From: Nocardioides sp. ChNu-153
GTDB lineage: Bacteria > Actinomycetota > Actinomycetes > Propionibacteriales > Nocardioidaceae
Length of the DNA: 64,000 bases
Assembly (NCBI RefSeq): GCF_030466625.1
Contig: NZ_JADEVT010000011.1
Coordinates: 54,925 to 118,924, forward strand
Direction of reading: 5' to 3'
Shown piece by piece: positions 45,562 to 54,777 of this stretch; the stretch's first letter is position 1, and each line of letters starts with the position of its first letter. The position numbers and the translations under genes were made by a program. The notes beneath the pieces were generated by a model, which was given only the letters and a program-made list of their open reading frames with translations, searched no databases and was not told the origin of the DNA.

Positions 45562-45918
45562 TCAGGCCTCGACGAGCCCGGTGGCGCGGCCGGTGGTGTA
45601 CCCCGGCGCCGTCTGCGTGCTGAGGCGTCGGGCGACGTCCAGCACCCGGTGGGCCATGGTGCCCTCGGGGGCGCGGACGTCCACCAGCGCACCCCGCTCG
45701 CGCACGGACCGCACGCCGGCGTCGAGCTCGCGCAGCCCGGCGGCCAGCAGGATGTCCACGTCGGCGAGGTCCACGGTCAGGGGGCCGCTGCCGCCGACTC
45801 GCGCTTCCAGGAACTCGCGCAGGTCGGGGCCGCTCAGCTGGTCCACGACACCGCGGACGTGGAGGACGGAGCCGTCGGGCTCCAGGCGTATCTCGAAGTC
45901 GTCGTTCTTCGCCATCAT
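45562..45918 (-). CDS. STAS-domain protein (anti-anti-sigma-like)
   Basis: A 118-residue protein with a STAS fold (LEPDGSVLHVRGVVDQL then LTVDLADVDILLAAGLREL). STAS proteins of the SpoIIAA/RsbV type free sigma factors by binding anti-sigma kinases and are switched by phosphorylation of a Ser in a DSSGL-like motif. Here that position reads LAAGL, so the acceptor serine is missing; the protein may be constitutively active or have another role. A GAGGGAA site lies before the tandem ATG codons. It is separate from, but same-strand as, the LuxR-type gene upstream. Confidence 0.82.
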   Translation of the reverse strand: MMAKNDDFEIRLEPDGSVLHVRGVVDQLSGPDLREFLEARVGGSGPLTVDLADVDILLAAGLRELDAGVRSVRERGALVDVRAPEGTMAHRVLDVARRLSTQTAPGYTTGRATGLVEA

Positions 45919-46022
45919 CGGGAGTTCCCTCGAACGGTCGTGCCGTCCCCGGGCTCTCGAGGGCGATTTCCTTCGACGGTACGCGCGTGGTCACCATCCG
46001 TCACCCCCGACTGCGGGTGTCC

Positions 46023-46036
46023 CACCCGTACGGGTG
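46023..46036. terminator. Palindrome after the LuxR-type gene
   Basis: CACCCGTACGGGTG, a perfect 14-bp palindrome 16 bp past the minus-strand stop. It may be a small terminator or an operator for the STAS gene downstream. Confidence 0.4.
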
Positions 46037-46052
46037 AGGAGGTCGATCAGGC

Positions 46053-46694
46053 TCAGGCGGGCGCCTGCGCCGCCAGCACGGCGGCCTGGATCCGGTTCCC
46101 GACCTCGAGGCGCAGGAGCAGCTGCGTGACGTGGTTCTTCACCGTGCTCTCCGAGAGCTGCAGCCGGCGCGCGATGTCCCGGTTGCTGCGCCCGTCGCGG
46201 ATGAGGGCGAGCACCGCGCGCTGCTGGTCGGACAGCAGGAGGACCCGGGAGCCCACCTCCTGGCCGCCGGCCACCGCCCGGTCCGCGAACAGCCGGGGGT
46301 CGTGGACCGGGAAGCCCGCCGCGACCGCGTCCAGGGCCGAGGCGAGCGCCGCCTGCTCGCACCCGCTGGACACGCAGCCGTGCACGCCGTCGAGGTCCGT
46401 CGGGTCGCAGGTCTCGATGTCGACGGGGCGCAGCACCGCGAGGAGCCGGGCGCCGGGCGCGAGCGCGCGGAAGTGGGCGGCCAGCGCGGCGACCTCGGAC
46501 ACGTCCGGCTCGACGAGCACGACGACGAGCGGCACGCCGTCCGGTCCGCGCGGGGCCCGGACGGGTCGCGCGGACAGCGGCACCGTGCCGAGCAGGGGCG
46601 TGGCGGGCCTGGCGGCCACCAGCATCCGGATGCCCCACGTCACCATCCGGTCGTCCCCGACGAGCAGGACGGCCGCGCTCGGGTCGGTGCTCAT
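46053..46694 (-). CDS. LuxR-type regulator with degenerate receiver domain
   Basis: A 213-residue protein with response-regulator layout: an N-terminal receiver-like domain (VLLVGDDRM keeps the acidic pair) and a C-terminal LuxR helix-turn-helix (RDIARRLQLSESTVKNHVTQ, about 172-191). The phospho-acceptor strand reads VVVLVEPD, with Glu where Asp is expected, and the conserved Lys is absent (GCVSSGC). It therefore looks like a pseudo-receiver, possibly locked or ligand-controlled. No partner kinase is adjacent on this strand. A TAAAAT -10 candidate lies about 80 bp upstream. Confidence 0.85.
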   Translation of the reverse strand: MSTDPSAAVLLVGDDRMVTWGIRMLVAARPATPLLGTVPLSARPVRAPRGPDGVPLVVVLVEPDVSEVAALAAHFRALAPGARLLAVLRPVDIETCDPTDLDGVHGCVSSGCEQAALASALDAVAAGFPVHDPRLFADRAVAGGQEVGSRVLLLSDQQRAVLALIRDGRSNRDIARRLQLSESTVKNHVTQLLLRLEVGNRIQAAVLAAQAPA

Positions 46695-46778
46695 CGGGCG
46701 CTCCAGGTCGGGGGAGGTCGGGGCCCCGGTCGGACTCGACCTGGACGCCGGCCTCGGTGCTGCGGCGCGGCGTCGCAG

Positions 46779-46816
46779 ATTTTACTTTCGGGCGGGAGGC
46801 GGCTTGCTCAAGCCGC
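46779..46816 (-). promoter_or_regulatory. Promoter with palindrome upstream of the LuxR-type gene
   Basis: On the minus strand TAAAAT (46784-46779) is a near-consensus -10 in unusually AT-rich surroundings. Upstream is the palindrome GCGGCTTG-CT-CAAGCCGC (46799-46816), 8-bp arms, a candidate operator. The region is shared with the divergent aldo/keto reductase. Confidence 0.5.
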
Positions 46817-46899
46817 GCGCAAGGAAGGCCGCGTTTTGCGCCGGTACGGCGGCGCGACCGGGCGGTGCCGCGTTGCGCCGCCCCGCCAGGATGGGGTCC

Positions 46900-47943
46900 A
46901 TGACCTACACGCCGGCCCCGGACCGCTACGACGTCCTGCCCTACCGCCGTACCGGCCGCAGCGGCCTCGACCTGCCGGCCGTCAGCCTCGGGCTGTGGCA
47001 CAACTTCGGGGACGACGTGCCGTTCGACCGGCAGGGCGAGATCCTGCGCACCGCCTTCGACCTCGGCGTGACGCACTTCGACCTGGCCAACAACTACGGG
47101 CCGCCCTACGGCGCGGCGGAGGAGAACTTCGGGCGGCACCTGCGCACCGACTTCCGCGACCTGCGCGACGAGCTCGTCATCTCCTCGAAGGCGGGCTGGG
47201 ACATGTGGCCCGGCCCGTACGGCCAGGTCGGCGGCTCGCGGAAGCACCTCGTCTCCAGCCTCGACCAGTCGCTGAGGCGGATGGGGCTCGACCACGTCGA
47301 CGTCTTCTACCACCACCGCCCGGACCCGACGACGCCGCTCGAGGAGACGATGGGCGCCCTCGGCCAGATCGTGCGCAGCGGCAAGGCGCTCTACGTCGGG
47401 GTGTCGTCGTACTCCGCGGAGCGCACGCGCGAGGCCGCGCGCATCCTCGACGAGCTGGGGACGCCGCTGCTCATCCACCAGCCGTCGTACTCCATGCTCA
47501 ACCGCTGGATCGAGACCCGCGGCCTGCTCGACACCCTCGGCGAGCTCGGAGTCGGGTGCATCGCCTTCTCGCCGCTGGCGCAGGGGATGCTGACCGACAA
47601 GTACCTCGGCGGCGTGCCGGAGGGCTCCCGCGCCAGCCAGGGCAAGTCGCTGTCGACCGACCTGCTGACCGACGAGGCCCTCGAGCACGTCCGCGCCCTC
47701 GACGCCATCGCCCGCGACCGCGGCCAGACGCTCGCCCAGCTCGCGCTGACGTGGGCGCTGCGCCGCCCCGAGGTCACGTCGGTGCTCGTCGGGGCCAGCA
47801 GCGCGGAGCAGGTGCGGGCCAACGTGGCCGCCACCGAGCGCCTCGAGCTGTCCGACGACGAGCTCGCGGCCATCGACCGGCATGCGGTCGACTCGGGCAT
47901 CGACCTGTGGGCCGCGGCCCGCGACTCCGACGGCATCGCCTGA
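46900..47943 (+). CDS. Aldo/keto reductase (YghZ/MgrA-like)
   Basis: A 347-residue NADPH-dependent aldo/keto reductase of the Kv-beta/YghZ branch. The catalytic tetrad is visible: Asp and Tyr in HFDLANNYGP, Lys in ISSKAGWDMWPGPYG, His in FYHHRPD. The GGSRKHLVSSLDQSLRRM segment is typical of L-glyceraldehyde 3-phosphate reductases, which also detoxify methylglyoxal. CAGGAT followed by 7 nt precedes the ATG, favouring a leaderless start over the in-frame ATG at 46891. The substrate is inferred from family only. Confidence 0.9.
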   Translation: MTYTPAPDRYDVLPYRRTGRSGLDLPAVSLGLWHNFGDDVPFDRQGEILRTAFDLGVTHFDLANNYGPPYGAAEENFGRHLRTDFRDLRDELVISSKAGWDMWPGPYGQVGGSRKHLVSSLDQSLRRMGLDHVDVFYHHRPDPTTPLEETMGALGQIVRSGKALYVGVSSYSAERTREAARILDELGTPLLIHQPSYSMLNRWIETRGLLDTLGELGVGCIAFSPLAQGMLTDKYLGGVPEGSRASQGKSLSTDLLTDEALEHVRALDAIARDRGQTLAQLALTWALRRPEVTSVLVGASSAEQVRANVAATERLELSDDELAAIDRHAVDSGIDLWAAARDSDGIA

Positions 47944-48033
47944 CGGGGCGGGCGACCCACCGGGACCGATCTGCACAGAACCTCCACAGGTCGTCCCCCA
48001 CTCCTGCGCCCCGGCGCTCCTAGCCTTCAGGCC

Positions 48034-48723
48034 ATGAGCACCAACCGACGGGTCCTCGTCGTCGAGGACGACCCGGTCATCAACCAGGCGGTCACCGACC
48101 GGCTCGAGGCCGAGGGGTACGACGTCGTGCGGGCCTTCGACGGGCCCGGCGGCGTGGCCGCTCACGCCGAGCACGCGCCCGACGCGGTGGTGCTCGACGT
48201 GATGCTCCCCGGGTACGACGGGCACGAGGTCTGCCGGCGCATCCAGGCCGACCGGCCCGTCCCGGTGCTCATGCTGACGGCCCGCGCCGACGAGGCCGAC
48301 GTGCTCGTCGGGCTCGGTGTCGGGGCCGACGACTACCTGACCAAGCCGTTCCGGATGCGGGAGCTCGTGGCCCGCGTCGGGGCGCTCCTGCGGCGCGTCG
48401 ACCGCGCCGGCGAGCTGGCCGGGCGCCGGGCCCTCGAGCTCGGCGACCTGCGCGTCGACCCGCGGGCGCGCCGTACCTGGCGGGGAGGCGAGGAGGTGCG
48501 CCTCACCCCCACCGAGTTCGACCTGCTGCTCTGCCTCGCCGCCGACCCCGGCGCCGTCGTCACCCGCGAGCGCCTGCTCGCCGAGGTGTGGGGCTGGGCC
48601 GGGGCGTCGGGGACGCGCACGGTCGACAGCCACGTGAAGGGCCTGCGCGCGAAGATCGGCGCCGACCTGGTGCGCACGGTGCACGGGGTCGGCTACGCGC
48701 TGCAGACGGGCGGGGCGGCGTGA
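48034..48723 (+). CDS. OmpR-family response regulator
   Basis: A 229-residue response regulator: VLVVEDDPVI, the phospho-acceptor Asp in VVLDVMLPGYDG, LTKPF with the conserved Lys, then a winged-helix DNA-binding domain (LTPTEFDLLLCLA ... VTRERLLAEVWGW ... VDSHVKGLRAKIG). TAGCCT followed by 7 nt leads to the ATG. Two CACAG-containing half-repeats (CTGCACAGAAC, CTCCACAGGTC, from 47973) lie at the expected -35 region and could be autoregulatory sites. It overlaps the histidine kinase start (GTGA), forming a two-component system. Confidence 0.94.
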   Translation: MSTNRRVLVVEDDPVINQAVTDRLEAEGYDVVRAFDGPGGVAAHAEHAPDAVVLDVMLPGYDGHEVCRRIQADRPVPVLMLTARADEADVLVGLGVGADDYLTKPFRMRELVARVGALLRRVDRAGELAGRRALELGDLRVDPRARRTWRGGEEVRLTPTEFDLLLCLAADPGAVVTRERLLAEVWGWAGASGTRTVDSHVKGLRAKIGADLVRTVHGVGYALQTGGAA

Positions 48724-51380
48724 GCCCCGCGGGGCCCGAGGCCCCCGACGGCCCGGCTCCCGCCGGCCGCACCGAGCCGCTCGCCCGCGTGCGGTCGGTG
48801 AAGGTCAAGCTCGGCCTGCTCGTCGCGGCGAGCGTGACCGTCGCCGCGGTCGTCGCCTCGCTCGGGCGGGCGGCCGACGTGCCGGTCTGGCTCAGCATCC
48901 CCGTGACGGTGCTCCTCGCGCTCGCCCTCACCCAGCTGCTGGCGGTCGGCATGACGTCGCCGCTGCGGCAGATGACGGCCGCCGCGCAGCGGATGGCTCG
49001 CGGCGACCACTCCGTGCGGGTCGACGCGACCTCCCGCGACGAGGTCGGCGAGCTGGCCCGGGCGTTCAACACGATGGCCCACGACCTCGCCGGGGTCGAC
49101 CGCCGCCGGCGCGAGCTGGTCGCCAACGTCAGCCACGAGCTGCGCACCCCCCTCGCGGGCCTGCGGGCCGTGCTCGAGAACGTCGTCGACGGCGTCGCGC
49201 CCCGCTCCCCCGACGCGCTCGCCGCCGCCCTCGCCCAGGCCGAGCGGATGAGCGACCTCGTCGAGGACCTCCTCGACCTCGCCCGCGTCGACGCCGGCAA
49301 GGCGCAGCTGTCCCCCGAGCCCGTCGACGTCGCCGACCTGCTCGGCGCCGCCGTCACCGAGGCGCGGGTGCTGGGCCGCGAGGTCGCGTACGACGTGCAC
49401 GTCACCCCACCCGGGCTGGTCGTGCGGGCCGACCCGGCGCGGCTGCACCAGCTCGTCGCGAACCTGCTCGACAACGCGTCGCGCCACAGCCCCGCGGGCG
49501 GGACCGTGCGGGTCGAGGCGGTCGCCGGGGCTACGGACGGTCGGGCGGAGCGGTGGCGGCTCGAGGTCCGCGACGCCGGGCCGGGGCTCGGACCGGCCGA
49601 CCGCGAGCGGGTCTTCGAGCCCTTCGGCACGCTCCGCCCGGCCGCGGGCGGCGGCGGCACCGGGCTCGGTCTCGCCATCGCCCGCTGGGTCAGCGACCTG
49701 CACGGCGGCGAGATCGCCTTCGTCGACCCGCCCCCCGGCGAGGGCGGCGCGCGGGTGCGCGTCGACCTCCCCCTCACCCCGCCCGACCGTCCCGCGGCGG
49801 TGGCGGCGTCCGCCGTACCGCCCGTCCCGTCCGCCCACCGATCGGAGGTCCTCGTGCCCGCATCTCCCGTGCCCACATCGACCGTGCCCGAGCCCACGGC
49901 CGCGGCAGCTACTGCCGTCCCCGCCCCCGGCCTGCTCGACGACCTCCTCGGCGGGTTCTGGCCCGACCGCGGCGTCCCGGCCCGCCCGGCGGTGCTGCTG
50001 GGCGCGCTGGGGGCCGGGCTGCTCGGCGGGCTGGTGCTGCCGTTCACGACGTGGGGGCTCGGCACGTTCCTCGTGCTCCTGGCCGCCGGTTGCGTGGTGG
50101 TGGGTGCGGCCCGCGATCGCCGCGACCCGTTCACGCTGACCTGCGCGGGGCTGTGCGTGCTGCTCGCCGCCACGGTGGCGGTGCGCGACGCGGAGTGGAT
50201 CGTCGTGCTCTGCCTCCTCGCCGGGGCGGCGCTCTGCGTCGTCGGGGTGACCCGGGGCCGCACGCTGCCGGGGTTCCTGCTCGCCGGGATGGCGTGGCCC
50301 CTCGCCGGGCTGCGCGGGATGCCGTGGCTCGGGCGCACTCTCGCGTCGTTGACCGGGCGGGGCGGGGCGCTGCTGCGCACCCTCGCTCTCTCCGCGGCGG
50401 GTCTCGTCGTCTTCGGGGCCCTGCTCGCCTCCGCCGATCCGCTGCTCGCGGAGTGGGTCGACGCGGTGCTGCCCGACCTCACGCTCGACACGTTCGTGCT
50501 GCGGGCGTTCGTGACCGTCGCGGTGGGCGGGACGGTGCTGGCGGCGGCGTACCTCGCCCTCAACCCGCCGCGCGTCGACGGCGAGCACACCCCGCCGCGG
50601 CCCGTCGCCCGCCGGTTCGAGTGGCTCGCCCCCGTGCTCGTGGTCGTCGCCGTGCTGGCCGCGTTCCTCGCCGCCCAGGCCACGGTCGCGTTCGGCGGGC
50701 ACGACTACCTGCGGCGCACGACCGGCCTGACCTACGCCGAGTACGTCCACCAGGGCTTCGGCCAGCTCACCGTCACGACCGCGCTGACGCTCCTCGTGGT
50801 GTGGGCCGCCGCCCGCAAGGCGCCCCGCGCCACCGCCGCCGACCGCGCCTGGCTGCGCGGCACCCTCGGCCTGCTCTGCGCGCTCACCCTCGTCGTGGTC
50901 GCCTCGGCGCTGCACCGGGTCGACCTCTACCAGGACGCGTACGGCTACACCGAGCTCCGGCTGCTCGTGACCGTCTTCGAGGGCTGGCTCGGGCTCGTCG
51001 TGCTCGCGGTGGTGGTCGCCGGGGTGACGCTGCGCGGCGCGTGGCTGGCGCGGTTCGCGCTGCTGAGCGGCGTCGTCGCCCTGCTGGGCCTCGCCGCGAT
51101 CAACCCCGACGCGTGGATCGCCGAGCGCAACCTCGAGCGGTACGACGCGACCGGCCGCGTCGACTGGTACCACCTCCGGGGGCTGTCCGACGACGCCGTG
51201 CCGGCGCTGGCCGAGGCCGACCTGTCCGACGCCGAGCGCGCCTGCGCGCTGTCGGGGCGCACCGTCCCCGAGGACACCTGGATCGAGTGGAACCTGGGGC
51301 GCGACCGGGCGGCCGACGCGTTGGAGGAGGCGGGGGCAGCGGGGCTCCCGCGGTACATCACCTGCGACGACGGCTTCTGA
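48720..51380 (+). CDS. Sensor histidine kinase fused to a DUF4173-like membrane domain
   Basis: An 886-residue fusion. Residues 1-350 form a kinase: two membrane helices with almost no outer loop, HAMP (PLRQMTAAAQRMARGDHSV), HisKA (NVSHELRTPLAGL, His near 139), and an ATPase domain (NLLDNASRH, DAGPGLG, GGTGLGLAIARWV). A Pro/Ala linker then leads to about 12 membrane helices ending in a soluble tail with NPDAWIAERNLERYD, the hallmark of DUF4173/DUF4153 proteins. The fused membrane module presumably senses or transports the signal. It is translationally coupled to the response regulator. A repeat array follows 28 bp after the stop. Confidence 0.9.
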   Translation: MSPAGPEAPDGPAPAGRTEPLARVRSVKVKLGLLVAASVTVAAVVASLGRAADVPVWLSIPVTVLLALALTQLLAVGMTSPLRQMTAAAQRMARGDHSVRVDATSRDEVGELARAFNTMAHDLAGVDRRRRELVANVSHELRTPLAGLRAVLENVVDGVAPRSPDALAAALAQAERMSDLVEDLLDLARVDAGKAQLSPEPVDVADLLGAAVTEARVLGREVAYDVHVTPPGLVVRADPARLHQLVANLLDNASRHSPAGGTVRVEAVAGATDGRAERWRLEVRDAGPGLGPADRERVFEPFGTLRPAAGGGGTGLGLAIARWVSDLHGGEIAFVDPPPGEGGARVRVDLPLTPPDRPAAVAASAVPPVPSAHRSEVLVPASPVPTSTVPEPTAAAATAVPAPGLLDDLLGGFWPDRGVPARPAVLLGALGAGLLGGLVLPFTTWGLGTFLVLLAAGCVVVGAARDRRDPFTLTCAGLCVLLAATVAVRDAEWIVVLCLLAGAALCVVGVTRGRTLPGFLLAGMAWPLAGLRGMPWLGRTLASLTGRGGALLRTLALSAAGLVVFGALLASADPLLAEWVDAVLPDLTLDTFVLRAFVTVAVGGTVLAAAYLALNPPRVDGEHTPPRPVARRFEWLAPVLVVVAVLAAFLAAQATVAFGGHDYLRRTTGLTYAEYVHQGFGQLTVTTALTLLVVWAAARKAPRATAADRAWLRGTLGLLCALTLVVVASALHRVDLYQDAYGYTELRLLVTVFEGWLGLVVLAVVVAGVTLRGAWLARFALLSGVVALLGLAAINPDAWIAERNLERYDATGRVDWYHLRGLSDDAVPALAEADLSDAERACALSGRTVPEDTWIEWNLGRDRAADALEEAGAAGLPRYITCDDGF

Positions 51381-51408
51381 CGGGCACCGGGGTCGCCGGG
51401 ACCCCGGC

Positions 51409-51606
51409 GTGGTTTCGAGGGGTTGCCAGAGCAACCCACCTCAACCACCGGGGCCGGGGCAACCCAGCTCGACCACCGAGGCCGGAGCAACCCACCTCGA
51501 CCACCGCACGCACACCGCCCACCGGGCTCCTCCGGTGGTCGAAGTGGCCGCCCCGGCGGCCCACCCGGTGGTTGAGGTGGCCGCCCCGGCGGCCCTCGAA
51601 ACCACC
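51409..51606. repeat. Hairpin-repeat array A
   Basis: The array starts with a 41-bp element (51409-51449; stem GGTTGC / GCAACC, loop CAGA region) and ends with a 39-bp element (51567-51605; stem GGCCGCC / GGCGGCC). Between them lie at least three partial copies with GACCACC or GGTGGTCGAAG ends. Outer ends are the same as in arrays B and C: one side reads GGTTGAGGTGG, the other GGTTTCGAGG on the opposite strand. It occupies most of the gap between the histidine kinase and an SDR. Confidence 0.9.
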
Positions 51607-51654
51607 GCGCGGCAGGATGGGGCGCGACCCCACCCCCGACCGCAGGAGCGCACC

Positions 51655-52449
<795 letters not shown>

Positions 52450-52473
52450 GGCGCCGAGGGTCCCCGCACGCGC

Positions 52474-52519
52474 CACGAGCCGGTACGGCGGGCCCGCGGG
52501 TCCGCCGTACCGGCTCGTG
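52474..52519. terminator. Bidirectional hairpin, 18-bp arms
   Basis: Perfect arms (CACGAGCCGGTACGGCGG and inverse) with a 10-nt loop lie between the convergent SDR and DHA2 exporter stops, well placed to end both transcripts. Confidence 0.8.
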
Positions 52520-52536
52520 ACCGGTGCTGCCGGGCG

Positions 52537-54030
52537 TCAGTGCGCGGCGACCCGCTCCGCCGGGGCGGCCTCGTCGACGACGGCGCGGGGCCGGCGCACG
52601 AAGAGGGCGACGACGACCGCGAGCGCGGAGATGACCCCGCCCCACAGGAGCGCGGCGTGCACGCCCTCGGCGGTCGCGGCGGCGACGTCGAGGCCGCCCT
52701 CGAGCTCGGCGGTCGAGCGGCGCGTCATCACGGTGATGAACAGCGCGGTGCCGGCGGCGCCCGCGACCTGCTGGACGGTGCCGACGATGGCGCTGCCGTG
52801 CGAGTAGATCTGCGGCGGCAGCGAGCCGAGCGCCGAGGTGAGCAGCGGCGTGAACATGAGGGCCAGGCCGATGCTCAGCAGCACGTGGATGGCCACGACC
52901 GTGCCGAGCGACGTGTCCTGGTCGAGCATCGACATCGACCACAGGGCGACGGACGCGACCACGGCGCCGGGCGCGACGAGCGGGCGCGGGCCGTGCTCGT
53001 CGAAGAGGCGGCCGACGACCGGCGCGAGCAGACCCATGACGAGACCGCCGGGCAGCAGCACGAGCCCGGTGCGCAGCGTCGACTCGCCGAGCACCGTCTG
53101 CAGGTAGATCGGCAGCAGGATGAGGGTGCCGAACAGCGCCATCATGCTGACCGCGACGAGCGCGACCGCGATGGTGAAGGTCGGCGTCGCGAAGGCGCGC
53201 AGGTCCATGAGGGCGCGGTCCTTCAGCGCCAGCTGGCGGGTGATGAACGCGGCGAGCGCGACGCCGCCGACGACGAGCGGGATCCACGGCGCGACCGGGG
53301 CGTGGCCGCCAGCGGACTCGCCGATGCTCGACAGGCCGTAGATGAGGCCGGCGAAGCCCAGCGCGGACAGCACGACGGAGAGCACGTCGAGGCTCGGGCG
53401 GGTCGGGGTGGTCACGTTGCGCACCCAGATCGCGCCGAGCAGCAGCGAGGTGAGCGCGATCGGCAGCACGATCCAGAACATCCAGCGCCAGCTCAGCGAC
53501 TGCAGGATGAGGCCGGAGACCGTCGGGCCGATGGCGGGGGCGACGGAGATGACGATGGAGATCGTGCCCATCATCCGGCCGCGCCGCTCGGGAGCGACGG
53601 TGGTCAGGATGGTCGTCATCAGCAGCGGCATCATGATGGCGGTGCCGACGGCTTGGACGACGCGGCCCACGACGAGCACCTCGAACCCGGGCGCCAGCGC
53701 GGCCAGCAGCGTGCCGGCCGAGAAGGTCGACATGGCGAGCAGGAAGACGGTGCGCACGTGCAGGCGCTGGAGCAGCCAGCCGGTCAGCGGGATGACCACG
53801 GCCATCGTCAGCAGGAACGCCGACGTCAGCCACTGCGCGCGGGCCGCCGTGATGTCGAGGTCGACCATCAGCTCGGGCAGCGCGACGCCCATGATCGTCT
53901 CGTTGAGGATGACGACGAAGGCCGACACGACCAGCAGGGGTACGACGGCGCGCGGGAGGGCGGGCGGCGCCGCCGCCTCGCGGGGGTGGGTGGAGGGGAA
54001 CTTCGGGGTGGTGCTCTGCTCGGTGCTCAC
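52537..54030 (-). CDS. DHA2-family MFS multidrug exporter (paralogue of the one at 23-24.5 kb)
   Basis: A 497-residue EmrB/QacA-type transporter with about 14 helices. Motifs include VILNETIMGVALP, WLTSAFLLTMAVVIPLTG, GTAIMMPLLMTTIL and IGPTVSGLIL, each nearly identical to the first exporter, with the same C-terminal order (GTLILLPIYLQTVLG, QIYSHGSAIVGTVQQVAGA). It is divergent from a TetR gene with a palindrome in between, so it should be drug-inducible. A ribosome site AAAGGA precedes the GTG. Confidence 0.93.
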   Translation of the reverse strand: MSTEQSTTPKFPSTHPREAAAPPALPRAVVPLLVVSAFVVILNETIMGVALPELMVDLDITAARAQWLTSAFLLTMAVVIPLTGWLLQRLHVRTVFLLAMSTFSAGTLLAALAPGFEVLVVGRVVQAVGTAIMMPLLMTTILTTVAPERRGRMMGTISIVISVAPAIGPTVSGLILQSLSWRWMFWIVLPIALTSLLLGAIWVRNVTTPTRPSLDVLSVVLSALGFAGLIYGLSSIGESAGGHAPVAPWIPLVVGGVALAAFITRQLALKDRALMDLRAFATPTFTIAVALVAVSMMALFGTLILLPIYLQTVLGESTLRTGLVLLPGGLVMGLLAPVVGRLFDEHGPRPLVAPGAVVASVALWSMSMLDQDTSLGTVVAIHVLLSIGLALMFTPLLTSALGSLPPQIYSHGSAIVGTVQQVAGAAGTALFITVMTRRSTAELEGGLDVAAATAEGVHAALLWGGVISALAVVVALFVRRPRAVVDEAAPAERVAAH

Positions 54031-54057
54031 ACGGGTCCTTTCTCGACCGCCCTATTG

Positions 54058-54072
54058 TGGCAGTCACTGCCA
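54058..54072. promoter_or_regulatory. Palindromic operator between exporter and TetR
   Basis: TGGCAG-TCA-CTGCCA, 6-bp arms, next to CACAAT on the minus strand (a -10 for the exporter). It is the likely TetR binding site. Confidence 0.75.
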
Positions 54073-54120
54073 AGAAGGCACGAACTGCCGTCGACGTGAG
54101 TCCGACGGCGAGGAGGCGCG

Positions 54121-54777
54121 ATGACGACCGAGGTGACCGGCCCCACGCCGGTGGGCGAGGAGCCCCTGCGCCGTCGGCGACGACGGCAGACCGAGCAGGA
54201 CATCTGCGAGGCCGCGCTGACCCTCTTCGAGGAGCACGGCGTCGCGGGCTGCACCGCTGACGACATCGCGCGGGCGGCGGGCGTCTCGTCCCGCACGTTC
54301 TTCCGGTACGCCGTGACGAAGGAACGCGCCGCGCTCGTCGTGACCGGCGACATCGAGGACGCGTTCGAGCAGGGCGTGGCCGCGCTGCGCCCCGACGAGC
54401 CGCTGCTGCCGCAGCTCGAGGCCCTGTGGGTCGAGGTGCTGCGGCGCCACGAGAACGGCCGCAGCGCGTCGGGCCGCCAGCTGCGCCGGCTCTACCGCCT
54501 GCTGCGCGCCGAGCCGAGCCTGCGTGGAGCGGCCGTCGCGGTCGACGACGAGCGGCGGGCGGGGTTCGCCGGCGCGCTCGCCGAGCTGACCGGCGCGACG
54601 CCCGACGACCCGACGCCGGCCATCCTGGTGGAGACCACCACGGCCGTCGTCCGCGTCGCGATGGACCGGTGGGCCGAGCAGCTCGAGGCCGCGCCCGAGG
54701 GCCCCGAGCCCGACCTCGTCGACCTCTACGAGCAGGCCGTCGCGGCGTTCCGCACGGTCACGGCGCCGGGGGCCTGA
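54121..54777 (+). CDS. TetR-family regulator of the DHA2 exporter
   Basis: A 218-residue TetR protein with an Arg-rich N-terminus and the helix-turn-helix CTADDIARAAGVSSRTFFRY (about residues 44-63). GAGGAGG precedes the ATG. Divergent layout with the exporter and a shared palindrome make repression of the exporter very likely. The final 20 bp overlap the 3' end of the mobA-like gene on the other strand. The ligand is unknown. Confidence 0.9.
   Translation: MTTEVTGPTPVGEEPLRRRRRRQTEQDICEAALTLFEEHGVAGCTADDIARAAGVSSRTFFRYAVTKERAALVVTGDIEDAFEQGVAALRPDEPLLPQLEALWVEVLRRHENGRSASGRQLRRLYRLLRAEPSLRGAAVAVDDERRAGFAGALAELTGATPDDPTPAILVETTTAVVRVAMDRWAEQLEAAPEGPEPDLVDLYEQAVAAFRTVTAPGA

Noticed and set aside
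45924..45935. GTTCCCTCGAAC hairpin over the STAS ribosome site
   Set aside because: Four-bp arms are too weak to argue for control.
45416..45997. Open frames across the STAS gene and its flanks
   Set aside because: They are Arg/Gly-rich shadows in a high-GC region; the STAS frame in between has clear domain features.
51409..51606. A CRISPR array
   Set aside because: The repeats are hairpins with asymmetric ends in both orientations, with no uniform spacers and no cas genes nearby.
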